A model generated the notes under the pieces. That model had not been told where the DNA came from. It saw only the letters and a list, made by a program, of their open reading frames with translations, and searched no databases. From JAICNG01 sp035249985 (GTDB taxonomy: Bacteria; Gemmatimonadota; Gemmatimonadetes; Gemmatimonadales; Gemmatimonadaceae): 64,000 nt of DNA. Shown piece after piece: positions 14,490 to 23,490 of the stretch (within the stretch, counting starts at the first letter, position 1; the number at the start of each line of letters is the position of its first letter). The position numbers and the translations under genes were made by a program. The DNA is taken from NCBI GenBank assembly GCA_035249985.1, contig DATFFP010000039.1:38282-102281 (forward strand), given 5' to 3'.

Positions 14490-16232
14490 ATGTCTGCACC
14501 CGTGGCCAATCCGCCGAAATCCCAGGCCGCCGCCGCACGCGAGCAGCAGGCGCCTGTGCCAGCAACCCCGTCGCAGCCCGTCCCTCACGTCGGAGCGGGC
14601 CTCGTCGGCTTCAGCGGCAACCGCCGCGTTCCGAAACCGGTCAACGAGCCCGTGCGCATGTACGCGCCCGGATCGCCCGAGCGCGCGGAGCTAAAGGCGC
14701 GCCTGTCCAGGATGGCGGCGGAGCGCATCGAAATTCCCATCATTATTGGCGGCAAGGAGATTCGCACCGGTGACCTGGGCCGCTCGGTGATGCCGCACGC
14801 ACACAAGCACGTGCTCGCCGAGTATCACAAGGCGACACCGAAGCACGCCGAGATGGCGATCGCGGCGGCGCGCGAGGCGTGGCGCGAGTGGTCCAACTGG
14901 CCGTGGGAGGATCGCGCCGCCGTGCTGCTCAAGGCGGCGGAGCTGCTGGCGACGACATGGCGCTCGACCCTCAACGCCGCGACGATGCTCGGCCAGTCGA
15001 AGACCGCGCATCAGGCGGAGATCGATGCCGCGTGCGAGCTCATCGACTTCTGGCGCTTCAATGCGCACTTCGCGCAAGAGCTGTACGACGAGCAGCCGAT
15101 CAGCGACAAGAGCATGTGGAATCAGCTCGATTACCGCGCGCTCGAGGGATTCGTTTACGCGGTGACGCCGTTCAACTTCACCGCCATCGGCGGCAATCTC
15201 CCGACGTCGGCCGCGCTCATGGGCAATACCGTGCTCTGGAAGCCGGCGAGCAGCGCCATGCTGAGCGCGTACTACATCATGCGGCTGCTCGAGGAGGCGG
15301 GGCTTCCGCCGGGCGTCATCAACTTTCTCCCTGGGGATCCGGCGCCGATCACCGACGCGGTGCTCGCGAGTCCCGAGCTGGCCGGCGTGCATTTCACGGG
15401 CAGCACCGGAGTTTTCAACAGCATCTGGCGCACGATCGGGCAGAACATCGGCAACTACAAATCGTATCCCCGCATCGTCGGCGAGACCGGAGGGAAGGAT
15501 TTCATCGTCGCCCACCCATCGGCGGATGCGCGCGCGCTTTCCGTCGCCATTGCGCGTGGAGCATACGAATACCAGGGACAGAAGTGCTCGGCGGCCAGCC
15601 GCATCTACGTCCCGGAATCGCTGTGGCCGGAGGTGAAGGACCGCACGGTCGCGATGATGCGCGAGATGCGCGTGGGCGATGTGCGCGACTTCAGGAACTT
15701 CATGGGCGCGGTGATCGACCAGAAGGCGTTCACGAAGATCGGCGAGTATCTCGACGACGCGAAGCGAAACGCCACCGTCGTGCAGGGCGGCGTGACGCGC
15801 GGCGATGACGGGTATTTCATCGAGCCGACGCTCATCGAGACCAAGGATCCCGGATATCGGCTGCTGTGCGAGGAGATTTTCGGCCCCGTCGTCACGGCCT
15901 ATGTGTATCCCGATGCGAAGTGGGAGGACACGCTGAGGACGGTGGACCGCACATCGCCCTATGCACTCACTGGCGCGATCTTCTCGCGTGACCGCGCCGC
16001 GGTGCGACAGGCCTCGGTGGCGCTGCGCAACGCCGCGGGCAACTTCTACATCAACGACAAGCCGACGGGCGCCGTCGTCGGCCAGCAGCCCTTCGGCGGG
16101 GCGCGAGCGTCGGGCACCAACGACAAGGCAGGATCGAAGCTCAACCTCGTGCGCTGGGTGAGCGCGAGGACGGTGAAGGAGACGTTCTCGCCGCCAGTCG
16201 AGTTTACGTATCCGTTTCTGGCCGAGGAGTAG
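14490..16232 (+). CDS. pruA: L-glutamate gamma-semialdehyde (P5C) dehydrogenase
   Basis: The 580-residue product is a type 1 P5C dehydrogenase of the aldehyde dehydrogenase superfamily. Visible motifs are FVYAVTPFNFTAIGGN, NTVLWKPAS, FTGSTGVFN, GETGGKDF (general base Glu), the nucleophile in YQGQKCSAASR and PFGGARASGTNDK. It oxidises glutamate semialdehyde to glutamate with NAD, the last step of proline and arginine-derived proline catabolism. An N-terminal extension of about 45 residues rich in Ala, Pro and Gln precedes the domain. GGAGAGAGG lies upstream of the ATG. No proline dehydrogenase is adjacent, so the two enzymes are separate here. Confidence 0.93.
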   Translation: MSAPVANPPKSQAAAAREQQAPVPATPSQPVPHVGAGLVGFSGNRRVPKPVNEPVRMYAPGSPERAELKARLSRMAAERIEIPIIIGGKEIRTGDLGRSVMPHAHKHVLAEYHKATPKHAEMAIAAAREAWREWSNWPWEDRAAVLLKAAELLATTWRSTLNAATMLGQSKTAHQAEIDAACELIDFWRFNAHFAQELYDEQPISDKSMWNQLDYRALEGFVYAVTPFNFTAIGGNLPTSAALMGNTVLWKPASSAMLSAYYIMRLLEEAGLPPGVINFLPGDPAPITDAVLASPELAGVHFTGSTGVFNSIWRTIGQNIGNYKSYPRIVGETGGKDFIVAHPSADARALSVAIARGAYEYQGQKCSAASRIYVPESLWPEVKDRTVAMMREMRVGDVRDFRNFMGAVIDQKAFTKIGEYLDDAKRNATVVQGGVTRGDDGYFIEPTLIETKDPGYRLLCEEIFGPVVTAYVYPDAKWEDTLRTVDRTSPYALTGAIFSRDRAAVRQASVALRNAAGNFYINDKPTGAVVGQQPFGGARASGTNDKAGSKLNLVRWVSARTVKETFSPPVEFTYPFLAEE

Positions 16233-16239
16233 TTCGAGC

Positions 16240-16348
16240 AGGAGTCAGGGGTCAGGGGGTGTTAGGGAATGGGTTGCAGGAGATGACGGCTCGCGCCTCT
16301 CCTGACACTTTTACCCTGACACCCCCTGACCCCTGACCCCTGACTCCT
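16240..16348. repeat. Inverted heptamer element, GTCAGGG type (element I)
   Basis: The left arm (16240-16266) and right arm (16315-16348) carry GTCAGGG-type heptamers. They are near-perfect inverses except that the right arm has one extra unit. An inner 7-bp hairpin pairs CAGGAGA with TCTCCTG inside the loop. The left arm starts 8 bases after the pruA stop, and the TAG stop of the convergent diguanylate cyclase gene (16347-16349) overlaps the right end. The same sequence type is found in element C. Confidence 0.9.
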
Positions 16349-17705
16349 AGTCGATCTTGTGCTCCCCCGTCCGTAGCGGCTGCGTAACCCGGTGGTGCGC
16401 GGCGGTCACGGCGACGGCGCGCAGATCCGAGGTCCACAAGCACACGCGGTCGCGCCCGGCATCCTTCGCCGCGTACAGCGCTTCGTCGGCGCGCGAGTGC
16501 AGATCGTGCGCGATGTTGGCATCGGGGGCACGATCGGCCACCACCCCGAGGCTGACCGTGATCCGGTGGCGTCCGCGCACGGACGGAAACCGGTGCGACG
16601 CGACCGCGTCGCGAACGCGCATCGCCAGATGGAACGCGCCGTCCGCCTCGGTGTCGGGAAGCAGAATCGCGAACTCGTCACCGCCCGTGCGCGCGACGAG
16701 ATCGCCGGTGCGCGCCACTTCCCGCAGCAACGATCCGAGATCGCGTACGACGCCATCGCCCGCGAGATGCCCGTACGAGTCGTTGATCTCCTTGAACATG
16801 TCGACGTCGACGGCGATGAGCGCGATGTTCGTCCCCTGCCGGGCCGCGCGCGCGATCTCACGCTTGAACTGCTGCTCGAACCCGCGCCGGTTGAGACATC
16901 CGCTGAGCGGATCGGTCAGCACCATCTGAGCGAGCTGCGTGCGAAGGCGGTTGTAGGAGCGGCCGAGGTGCGTAATGCTGTCCGGGCGCCGGTCCGCCTC
17001 GACGTCGTACGTCGCCGCGAAGTCGCCCTCCTCCGCATTCTCGAACAGCCGCGCAAGGCGCGCGAGCCTGCTCTTGAAGGTGCCGTATTGAAACACGAAC
17101 GATCCCGCGGCGAGGATGAACACGGCCAGCGACGACATCTCGTGCACCCATTGCAGCTGCGCGCCCTGATCGAGGGCGAACATCACCATCGCGAGATAGA
17201 GCACCGACATCAGGACCAGCGCACTCACGGCGAGCCGGCGACCGAAGTGGAACTCCGTGAGGTGCAGGATGATCAACGCGACGAGCAGCGTGCGCGCATA
17301 GTGGTGGGGCGGGACGGCGAGGAATACGGCGCCGAAGAGGAACAGGATGTCCGCCGCCACGACCGCGCCAATCACCCAGTCGCGCGCGCCCCCGCGCTGC
17401 CTGACGAGTGCACTGACGGCGAGCACCACGATCGCGTAGAGCGCCGCGAGCACGGCAAGGTTGCCCAGCGGGACGGGCGACGCGTTGAGCACCTGTATCC
17501 CGACGGCAACCGCCTGCGCCAATCCGAGCAATGCCAGCCGGATCGTGCTCTGCCAGAGCAGGATCTCTCCGTTCGCCTGCTCTTCCGCCGTGACGCGCTC
17601 GGTCCGCCTCGACGCGACAGGCGTCAGGTGCGGAATGCGCGGGGCGGATTGGCTGACCGCGCGCGGCATCGTGCGCAAGGCAGTGGGTGTCGGCGTCTTC
17701 GACAT
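16347..17705 (-). CDS. Membrane-bound diguanylate cyclase (GGDEF)
   Basis: The 452-residue product has about six membrane segments (roughly residues 50-215) and a C-terminal GGDEF domain with LTDPLSGCLNRRGF, DVDMFKEINDSYGH and an intact catalytic ARTGGDEFAIL motif. The inhibitory site RxxD is present five residues before GGDEF (RTGD). It should make cyclic di-GMP in response to a signal sensed in or at the membrane. The start at MSKTPTPTAL is uncertain because no clear ribosome binding site is present; the longer frame to 17939 is less likely. It is convergent with pruA across element I. Confidence 0.85.
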   Translation of the reverse strand: MSKTPTPTALRTMPRAVSQSAPRIPHLTPVASRRTERVTAEEQANGEILLWQSTIRLALLGLAQAVAVGIQVLNASPVPLGNLAVLAALYAIVVLAVSALVRQRGGARDWVIGAVVAADILFLFGAVFLAVPPHHYARTLLVALIILHLTEFHFGRRLAVSALVLMSVLYLAMVMFALDQGAQLQWVHEMSSLAVFILAAGSFVFQYGTFKSRLARLARLFENAEEGDFAATYDVEADRRPDSITHLGRSYNRLRTQLAQMVLTDPLSGCLNRRGFEQQFKREIARAARQGTNIALIAVDVDMFKEINDSYGHLAGDGVVRDLGSLLREVARTGDLVARTGGDEFAILLPDTEADGAFHLAMRVRDAVASHRFPSVRGRHRITVSLGVVADRAPDANIAHDLHSRADEALYAAKDAGRDRVCLWTSDLRAVAVTAAHHRVTQPLRTGEHKID

Positions 17706-18014
17706 CCAGGAGCAGTGAATGAGAACGCGCTCGACATCGCGGATGCATCCGGACGTCGAGCCGCAGCGAGGTGCACGGCAGGAAAAAGGCACAAAGTCGT
17801 GCCACTGAAAGGACGCTCCAAGACTTTGCAGCGCAACGCGTTGGAAAGCCGTGCCACGGCTCCGCCTGTTTGCGCGTTCGCGTGGGAATTTTCGGCATGA
17901 GCGCCGTTCCGGAGGGTGGCCTGCTTTCTGCGCTTTCACGCCTGGTGAACGTCACTGAACGACAAGTATCCCTGCGACTTACGCGTCGCGCCCGCTGACC
18001 TGCAGCTAACCTCG
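17706..18014. other. Divergent intergenic region, diguanylate cyclase and cphA
   Basis: No gene is supported. The region should hold both divergent promoters. At 17791-17870 there are several short inverted and direct repeats (GGCAC-AAAGTC-GTGCC, then CAAAGTC/GACTTTG and AAAGCCGTGCC), which look like a decayed structured repeat. The part CGCTCCAAGACTTTGCAG resembles the loop of element F. An open frame of about 33 codons from 17897 has no ribosome binding site or recognisable features. Confidence 0.4.
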
Positions 18015-20684
18015 ATGTCCGAGCCATTCTCTGGCGCGACCAACCTCGCGCCGGATCTTCGCCCCGACGACCTTCGCGTAACACGCATTCGCGCCCTGCG
18101 AGGACCGAATTACTGGCGCCTCGCTCCGGTCATTGCGTGCGACGTCGCCCTCGGCGGGCTCGAGCACGTCTCCTCCGCCGACCTTCCCGACTTCATCGAG
18201 CGTCTGACGAGCTTCCTCCCGTCGCTGCACGAGCACGAGTGCTCTCGCGGCGTGGCCGGCGGCTTCATCGAGCGCCTGCGCGAAGGCACGCACCTGCCCC
18301 ACATCCTCGAGCACGTCGCGCTCGAGCTCCAGGTGCTGGCCGGTAGCGATGTCGGGTTCGGACGCGTCGTCCCCTCGGGCGACGCCGGCGTGTGGTGGGT
18401 GATCGTCGCCTACGAGGAAGAAGAGGTCGGGCTGCGCGCCGTGCGCGAGGCCGTGCGCCTGCTGAAGGCATGTATTGCCGGGGAGCGTGTCGACATGGAG
18501 CGCCTCATCCCGGACCTGCAGTCGCTGTGGCAACAGGTTCGCCTGGGGCCGTCCACGGGTGCGATCGTCGAGGAAGCCCGGCGACGCGGCATCCCCGTTC
18601 GGCGCCTCAACTCCCGATCGCTCGTGCAGCTCGGCCTCGGCAAGAACCTCCGGCGCATTCAGGCGACGATGGCCGACAGCACGAGCTCGATCGCGGTCGA
18701 GATCGCCCAGAACAAGGACGAGACCAAGCGCGTGCTCGAGTCGATCGGATTGCCGGTGCCGATCGGCGACGTCGCCAGTGATGTCGAGGAGGCGGTCGAC
18801 ATCGCGATGCGCATCGGATATCCAGTGATCCTCAAGCCGCTCGACGCCAGCCACGGACGCGGCATCTCCCCACGCCTGGACGACGAGGAGGCGGTGCGCG
18901 CGGCGTGGCGACAGCCGCATGAAGTGTCGGACGCCGTCGTCGTCGAGCGGTACGTGGGAGGCACCGACCATCGCGTGCTCGTCGTGAATGGCAAGGTCGT
19001 CGCGGTGGCCGAGCGTGTTCCAGCGCGGGTCATCGGTGATGGGGCGCATACGGTACGCGAGCTCATCGAGCTCGAGAACCGCGACCCCCGGCGCGGCGTC
19101 GGTCATACGAAGATTCTCACGCGGCTGCCGGTCGACGATCTCACCGAGTCGTACCTGGCCGAGCGCGAGTACACCCTCGAGTCCGTGCCGGCGAAGGACG
19201 AGATCGTCGCCTTGCGGCCGACCGCCAATCTTTCGACTGGCGGCACGGCGATCGATCGCACCGACGAGATCCACCCCGACAATGCCACCGCGTGCGAGAT
19301 GGCGGCGGGGGCCGTGGGCCTCGACGTCGCGGGCATCGATGTGATGACGGCCGACATCTCCGTGCCCTTCCGCGACAACGGCGCCGTCATCATCGAGGTG
19401 AACGCGGCGCCGGGCATCCGCATGCACACCCACCCCGCCGAGGGGCAGTCTCGCAACGTGGCGGCGCCGATGCTCGACATGCTGTATCCGCCGGGGAGCG
19501 AGTGCACCATTCCCGTCATCGCGGTCACTGGAACGAACGGCAAGACGACCACGGTGCGGCTGATCGCGCACCTCTTTCGCCATACCGACCGGACGGTGGG
19601 CCTAACGACGACCGACGGCGTGTATCTGAACAACCGCCTCGTCATGGAGGGCGACATGACGGGGCCGTTCTCGGCCAACATCATCCTGTCGAACGCCGCG
19701 GTCGACGTGGCGGTGCTCGAGACGGCGCGCGGTGGGATTCTCCGCGCGGGATTGGGCTTCGACGAGTGCGATGTGGGCGTGGTCCTCAACGTCAGCGCCG
19801 ACCATCTCGGCTTACGCGGGATTCATACGCTCGAGCAGCTGGCGGAGGTCAAGAGCGTCATCGCCGCCGTCGTGAAGCGTGAAGGGCATGCGGTCCTCAA
19901 CGCCGACGATCCGCTCGTTTACGCCATGCGCGATCGCTCGCCGGGTGATGTCGTGCTCTTTTCGACCACCGACGAAAGCGGAAACCCTGCCGTCGCTGAC
20001 CACATCGGCAGCAACGGAATCGCTGCGCTGATCGAGAACGACACCTTCGTCATTCGTCGCGGCCGTCTGCGTATTCCAATCGCCTCGGTGCGCGATGTGC
20101 CCTTGATGATGGGCGGAGCCGCGCGGTTCCAGCGGGGCAACATCCTCGCGGCGATAGCGACGGCCTACGTGCAGGGGGTTCGCTACGACGACATCCGTGC
20201 CGGGCTGCTGTCGTTCTTCCCCTCGCCCTCGATGACACCGGGCCGCCTCAATCTGATCCGGATCAATGGAGCGAAGCTGCTCATCGATTACGCGCATAAC
20301 GCGGCGGCCGTCGAGGGACTGATGGAGCTCGTTCGGCAGCTTCCCGCACGCAGGCGCATCGGTGTCCTGGCGGCTCCCGGGGACCGCCGAGACGAGGACA
20401 TCCGCGCGGTAGGGCGTCTCGCTGGATCGCTCGATCACGTGGTCGTCAAGGAAGACGATGACCGGCGCGGCCGCGAGCGAGGCGAGGTCGCATCCCTCCT
20501 CATCGAGGGGCTGCGTGAGGGGGGCGTGTCCGACGAGCGCGTGGAGATCGTGCACTCCGAGATCGAGGCTGTCGACCGCGCCGTTTCGCTGCTCGGCACC
20601 AACGATCTGGCGGTCGTGCTCGCGGACGATGTGAGAGGCGTCCTCGAGCATGTTCGCGGGTTGGGCGGCGTGAAGACCTCATGA
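18015..20684 (+). CDS. cphA: Cyanophycin synthetase
   Basis: The 889-residue product has the three CphA1 domains in order: the N domain (about 1-170), an ATP-grasp domain (about 210-480; ILKPLDASHGRGIS and IIEVNAAPGIRMHTHP) and a Mur-ligase-like domain (about 490-880) with the P-loop VTGTNGKTTTVRL, ETARGGILRAGLGFDECD and RLNLIRINGAKLLIDYAHN. It polymerises Asp and Arg into multi-L-arginyl-poly-L-aspartate, a nitrogen store. Length is typical. No clear ribosome binding site precedes the ATG. It overlaps the next gene by 4 bases (ATGA), heading a three-gene cyanophycin operon. Confidence 0.95.
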   Translation: MSEPFSGATNLAPDLRPDDLRVTRIRALRGPNYWRLAPVIACDVALGGLEHVSSADLPDFIERLTSFLPSLHEHECSRGVAGGFIERLREGTHLPHILEHVALELQVLAGSDVGFGRVVPSGDAGVWWVIVAYEEEEVGLRAVREAVRLLKACIAGERVDMERLIPDLQSLWQQVRLGPSTGAIVEEARRRGIPVRRLNSRSLVQLGLGKNLRRIQATMADSTSSIAVEIAQNKDETKRVLESIGLPVPIGDVASDVEEAVDIAMRIGYPVILKPLDASHGRGISPRLDDEEAVRAAWRQPHEVSDAVVVERYVGGTDHRVLVVNGKVVAVAERVPARVIGDGAHTVRELIELENRDPRRGVGHTKILTRLPVDDLTESYLAEREYTLESVPAKDEIVALRPTANLSTGGTAIDRTDEIHPDNATACEMAAGAVGLDVAGIDVMTADISVPFRDNGAVIIEVNAAPGIRMHTHPAEGQSRNVAAPMLDMLYPPGSECTIPVIAVTGTNGKTTTVRLIAHLFRHTDRTVGLTTTDGVYLNNRLVMEGDMTGPFSANIILSNAAVDVAVLETARGGILRAGLGFDECDVGVVLNVSADHLGLRGIHTLEQLAEVKSVIAAVVKREGHAVLNADDPLVYAMRDRSPGDVVLFSTTDESGNPAVADHIGSNGIAALIENDTFVIRRGRLRIPIASVRDVPLMMGGAARFQRGNILAAIATAYVQGVRYDDIRAGLLSFFPSPSMTPGRLNLIRINGAKLLIDYAHNAAAVEGLMELVRQLPARRRIGVLAAPGDRRDEDIRAVGRLAGSLDHVVVKEDDDRRGRERGEVASLLIEGLREGGVSDERVEIVHSEIEAVDRAVSLLGTNDLAVVLADDVRGVLEHVRGLGGVKTS

Positions 20685-21745
20685 CCGAGCTCGTTCCCGC
20701 GACGGAGATCCAGCTCACGGGCCTCCACTCGCTCCGCGGCGCGAACTTCTGGTCGCAGCGCCCGGTCACGCGCCTCGATCTCGTCGTCGGACGCTACGAC
20801 GAAATCTCCTCGGCGGATGTTCCGGGCGTGCTCGCGTCGCTGCGCAGCGCGATGCCCGGCCTCATCGAGCACCGTTGCAGCATTGGGCAGCGCGGCGGAT
20901 TTCTCCAGCGGCTCGCACGCGGGACGTACGCTCCCCACATCATCGAGCACGTGGCGCTCGAGCTTCAGGTCATGGCCGGACTCGAGGTGGGATACGGGAA
21001 GACGCGCGGCGGCGACGTGCCCGGCGAATACACGGTGGTCTTCGAGCATTATCATGAGCAAGCTGGGCTTCGCGCTGGAGCGTTAGCGCTCGAGATCGTG
21101 CAGCGTGCCTTTGCCGGCACACTCGACGGGGTCGCCTACGCGGTACGTGAGCTGACCGCGCTTCTCGACACGCCCGACGCCCCGCCCCTTCGGCAGCGTG
21201 TACTCTGCGGCATCACCGGGGGCGGTCCACGGCACGAGACGCGCGAAGAGATGGTGCGCCGTGGGCTGAGCGACGCCGAGCTCGTCGTCGACATCTCGCC
21301 ATCGTATCTGCTCCAGGCTGGTCTGCCATACTCGCGGTCCGAGATGGCGATCATCCTCGACGCCGAGCTCACCGACGTGCCGGAGCGGTATCGCGATCCC
21401 GAGCGTGCGCAACGCCTGGTCGGCGTGCTCGCCGACGGCGTCCGTCGCGATGGCATCGTCATAGCGCCGGCGAAGGAATGGGAGATTCAGGACTACGCTC
21501 GGGAGCAAAACTGCCGCGTCGCCATCTTCGCCATCGACGACGACGTCACGCTACGTGATCAGCGCGTCGCTTGTGCCGTCGCACTCGTCCGGGACGAGCG
21601 CATCGTTCTCCAAACCTACGAGCGCACGGTGGACGGAGGCCCAGTCCGCGACGGGGTTGCGATCGCGGCCCAGGTGGCTGCTGCACTCGCAATGTTCGCG
21701 GCCGAGGCGCTGGACCAGGCGGCGACGCACGTCGCGACGGCATGA
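20681..21745 (+). CDS. CphA-like paralogue lacking the ATP-grasp domain
   Basis: The first about 165 residues of this 354-residue protein align clearly with the N domain of the neighbouring CphA (SLRGANFWSQRPV, GGFLQRLARGTYAPHIIEH, VALELQVMAG). The ATP-grasp domain is absent. The rest resembles the middle of the Mur-like domain (YLLQAGLPYSRSEMAIILDA, RAQRLVGVLADGVRRDG), but the P-loop is degenerate: CGITGGGPRHETRE has no Lys-Thr pair. The gene overlaps both cphA and cphB by ATGA, so it is co-translated with them. A catalytic role in peptide bond formation is unlikely; a structural, regulatory or polymer-binding role is my inference. Confidence 0.75.
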   Translation: MTELVPATEIQLTGLHSLRGANFWSQRPVTRLDLVVGRYDEISSADVPGVLASLRSAMPGLIEHRCSIGQRGGFLQRLARGTYAPHIIEHVALELQVMAGLEVGYGKTRGGDVPGEYTVVFEHYHEQAGLRAGALALEIVQRAFAGTLDGVAYAVRELTALLDTPDAPPLRQRVLCGITGGGPRHETREEMVRRGLSDAELVVDISPSYLLQAGLPYSRSEMAIILDAELTDVPERYRDPERAQRLVGVLADGVRRDGIVIAPAKEWEIQDYAREQNCRVAIFAIDDDVTLRDQRVACAVALVRDERIVLQTYERTVDGGPVRDGVAIAAQVAAALAMFAAEALDQAATHVATA

Positions 21746-22680
21746 CCACGGCGCATCTCCCTCAGGAGCGCGTGGAGCAGCGCTCCTCCCGGCACGACGA
21801 TCGCAAGGCGGGCACGCTCATCCTCATCGGCGGAGCGCTCGACCCAAAAGGGCCCGCCATGGACGTCTTCCTACAAGGATGCAACGCGCGAGAGGGCGGC
21901 AAGATCGTCGGCTTCACTACCGCGTCCACCGATCCCGTCGCCTCCGCGATCGCCTGGAAGGACGCGTTTGCCGAAGCTGGCGCGACCAACGTCGAGATTC
22001 CGATCATCGATCGCCGCGCGCGCGCGCAGGACGCGCGCACCGCGCAGATGGTGCTCGACGCGCAAGGGATCTTTCTTGGCGGCGGCGATCAGGTGCACCT
22101 CGTGGCCACGCTCAGCGGCTCGCGAGTGGGTCGCGCCATCAAGGAAGCGTTCGCGAACGGCGCCATCGTCTGCGGAACGAGCGCCGGCGCCGCGGCACTG
22201 TCCGAGACGATGCTCGCCGGCGGCGAGATCGATGACGAGGGACAGGAAGTGCCGCTCTACCTCGGTCCCGGGTTCGGCTTGTTAGGTTTTTCCGCGCTCA
22301 TCGACACCCATTTCTCGAAGCGCGGCCGCCTGCAGCGGCTCTTCCGCCGCGTCGCCGAGAATCCGGAGCTCATGGGCCTCGGCATCGACGAAGACACAGC
22401 GCTCGTCGTCCGCGGGAACCTGGGGGAGGTCGTCGGCAACGGCTCGGTCTACTTCGTCGACGGTCGCGGGGTCCGGTTCGACAATGCGGAAGAAGCGCAG
22501 AAAGGGGCGCCCCTGACGCTGAGCTACCTCCGGGTCGGCATCGTCGGCGCCGGATATCCGTTCGACCTGCGCGAGCGGGAGCTCGAGATCCTGCTGCGAC
22601 GGGACGCTGACGAAACGCCCTCCGTCAAAGGGACGGGCGTCATCGGTGAACGCACACGTGAACCCAGGACGGAGGACTGA
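21742..22680 (+). CDS. cphB: Cyanophycinase
   Basis: The 312-residue product belongs to the S51 peptidase family of cyanophycinases: GTLILIGGALDP, IFLGGGDQVHLVATL and the nucleophile motif CGTSAGAAALS (Ser about 147), with SALIDTHFSKRGRLQRLFR near the C-terminal half. It splits cyanophycin into beta-Asp-Arg dipeptides. The start at 21742 overlaps the stop of the preceding paralogue as ATGA. Having synthase and hydrolase in one operon implies turnover of the polymer in the same cell. The dipeptidase that would complete degradation is not in the window. Confidence 0.93.
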   Translation: MTTAHLPQERVEQRSSRHDDRKAGTLILIGGALDPKGPAMDVFLQGCNAREGGKIVGFTTASTDPVASAIAWKDAFAEAGATNVEIPIIDRRARAQDARTAQMVLDAQGIFLGGGDQVHLVATLSGSRVGRAIKEAFANGAIVCGTSAGAAALSETMLAGGEIDDEGQEVPLYLGPGFGLLGFSALIDTHFSKRGRLQRLFRRVAENPELMGLGIDEDTALVVRGNLGEVVGNGSVYFVDGRGVRFDNAEEAQKGAPLTLSYLRVGIVGAGYPFDLRERELEILLRRDADETPSVKGTGVIGERTREPRTED

Positions 22681-22682
22681 CC

Positions 22683-23372
22683 ATGGCATCGCGGAAAAGC
22701 GCAATGAAGGACACACTGCTCACGACCACACTCAACGACCTGCTTCAGACGGACGTCGACGCGATCTCGGCGTATTCTCTCGTCATCCGGCAGCTGGAGA
22801 GCAAGGTCAGAAAGGAGAGCGTGAGGCGATATCAAGGCGACCATCGACGCCACGTACGTGAGCTGAAACGACTCATCCAGGCGCATGGCGGAGCGGCCAT
22901 CGCCGTCTCGCACATACCGACCGGGCCCTTCAAGCTCGCGATGCAGGCGATGGGGTCTGCGGGAGGGGACCGCGCCGTCCTGCTCGCCTTCAAGACCAAC
23001 GAACGGCAGGGCCGCGATAAATACCGTCGCGCCGCGGCGACACGTGGATTGCCGAGAGACGTCGCGCGTGTGCTCAAGCGCGCATCGCGTGACGAGCAGC
23101 GTCACTACCAGTGGGCCGAGAAGCAGCTCGAGCAGCTGCATGCCGGTCGTCGCACCGCGGTCGGAAAGGCAGCGGGCGTCATGGAAGTGGCCAACGCGCG
23201 CACCGTCGACGCGATCGAGGAGATCGAGAAGCCGATCATGACGATGGTGGAGGCAACGCGGCGAGGCGTGCGCGCCGCCGCGAAGCATCCCCTGCGAACC
23301 GCCGCCATCGCCGCCGCGGTCACGACCGCCGCCGGCGCCGCGGTGGCCTTGCGGGGGAGCCGGCGTCGCTAG
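22683..23372 (+). CDS. Ferritin-like DUF2383 protein with DUF883-like tail
   Basis: The first about 145 residues of this 229-residue product match the PA2169/DUF2383 four-helix family (LNDLLQTDVDAISAYSLVIRQ, RYQGDHRRHVRELKRLI, DEQRHYQWAEKQLEQL), with Glu/His residues of a possible diiron-type site. The C-terminus (HPLRTAAIAAAVTTAAGAAV then RGSRRR) resembles the membrane-anchoring tail of DUF883/ElaB proteins. The combination suggests a membrane-tethered ferritin-like protein. It follows cphB by 2 bases and so belongs to the cyanophycin operon by position; a stress link is inferred. Confidence 0.75.
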   Translation: MASRKSAMKDTLLTTTLNDLLQTDVDAISAYSLVIRQLESKVRKESVRRYQGDHRRHVRELKRLIQAHGGAAIAVSHIPTGPFKLAMQAMGSAGGDRAVLLAFKTNERQGRDKYRRAAATRGLPRDVARVLKRASRDEQRHYQWAEKQLEQLHAGRRTAVGKAAGVMEVANARTVDAIEEIEKPIMTMVEATRRGVRAAAKHPLRTAAIAAAVTTAAGAAVALRGSRRR

Positions 23373-23379
23373 GCGTGTG

Positions 23380-23475
23380 CTACGAACATGCGCGCAGCAG
23401 GAGATTGAGCACGACCGTCGCGAGCACCGACAGGACGATACTCGCTAGGCATCCCCAGCTGCGAACGCGAATCAC
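23380..23475 (-). CDS. Small single-span membrane peptide, 31 residues
   Basis: A minus-strand frame from GTG (23473-23475) to TAG (23380-23382) encodes 31 residues: a basic start (MIRVRSWGC), one hydrophobic helix (LASIVLSVLATVVLNLLL) and a final RACS. GAGG lies 6 bases upstream of the GTG. The pattern of short basic N-terminus, Cys and one helix ending in NLLLR looks like small membrane proteins seen in other GC-rich bacteria. It is convergent with the ferritin-like gene (8 bases apart). Function is unknown, and the call rests on ribosome binding site plus composition. Confidence 0.45.
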   Translation of the reverse strand: MIRVRSWGCLASIVLSVLATVVLNLLLRACS

Positions 23476-23490
23476 GCGGAACCTCGGGGG

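Noticed and set aside
16392..17900. Plus-strand open frame of 502 codons opposite the diguanylate cyclase gene
   Set aside because: Composition is Arg/His/Glu-rich without any domain; the minus-strand GGDEF gene explains the region.
20435..21061. Minus-strand frames opposite cphA and its paralogue
   Set aside because: No domain and no ribosome binding site; explained by the GC-rich coding strand.
20681..21745. CphA paralogue as a pseudogene or frameshifted duplicate of cphA
   Set aside because: The frame is intact over 354 codons and has ATGA overlaps on both sides with functional genes, which argues for a maintained gene.
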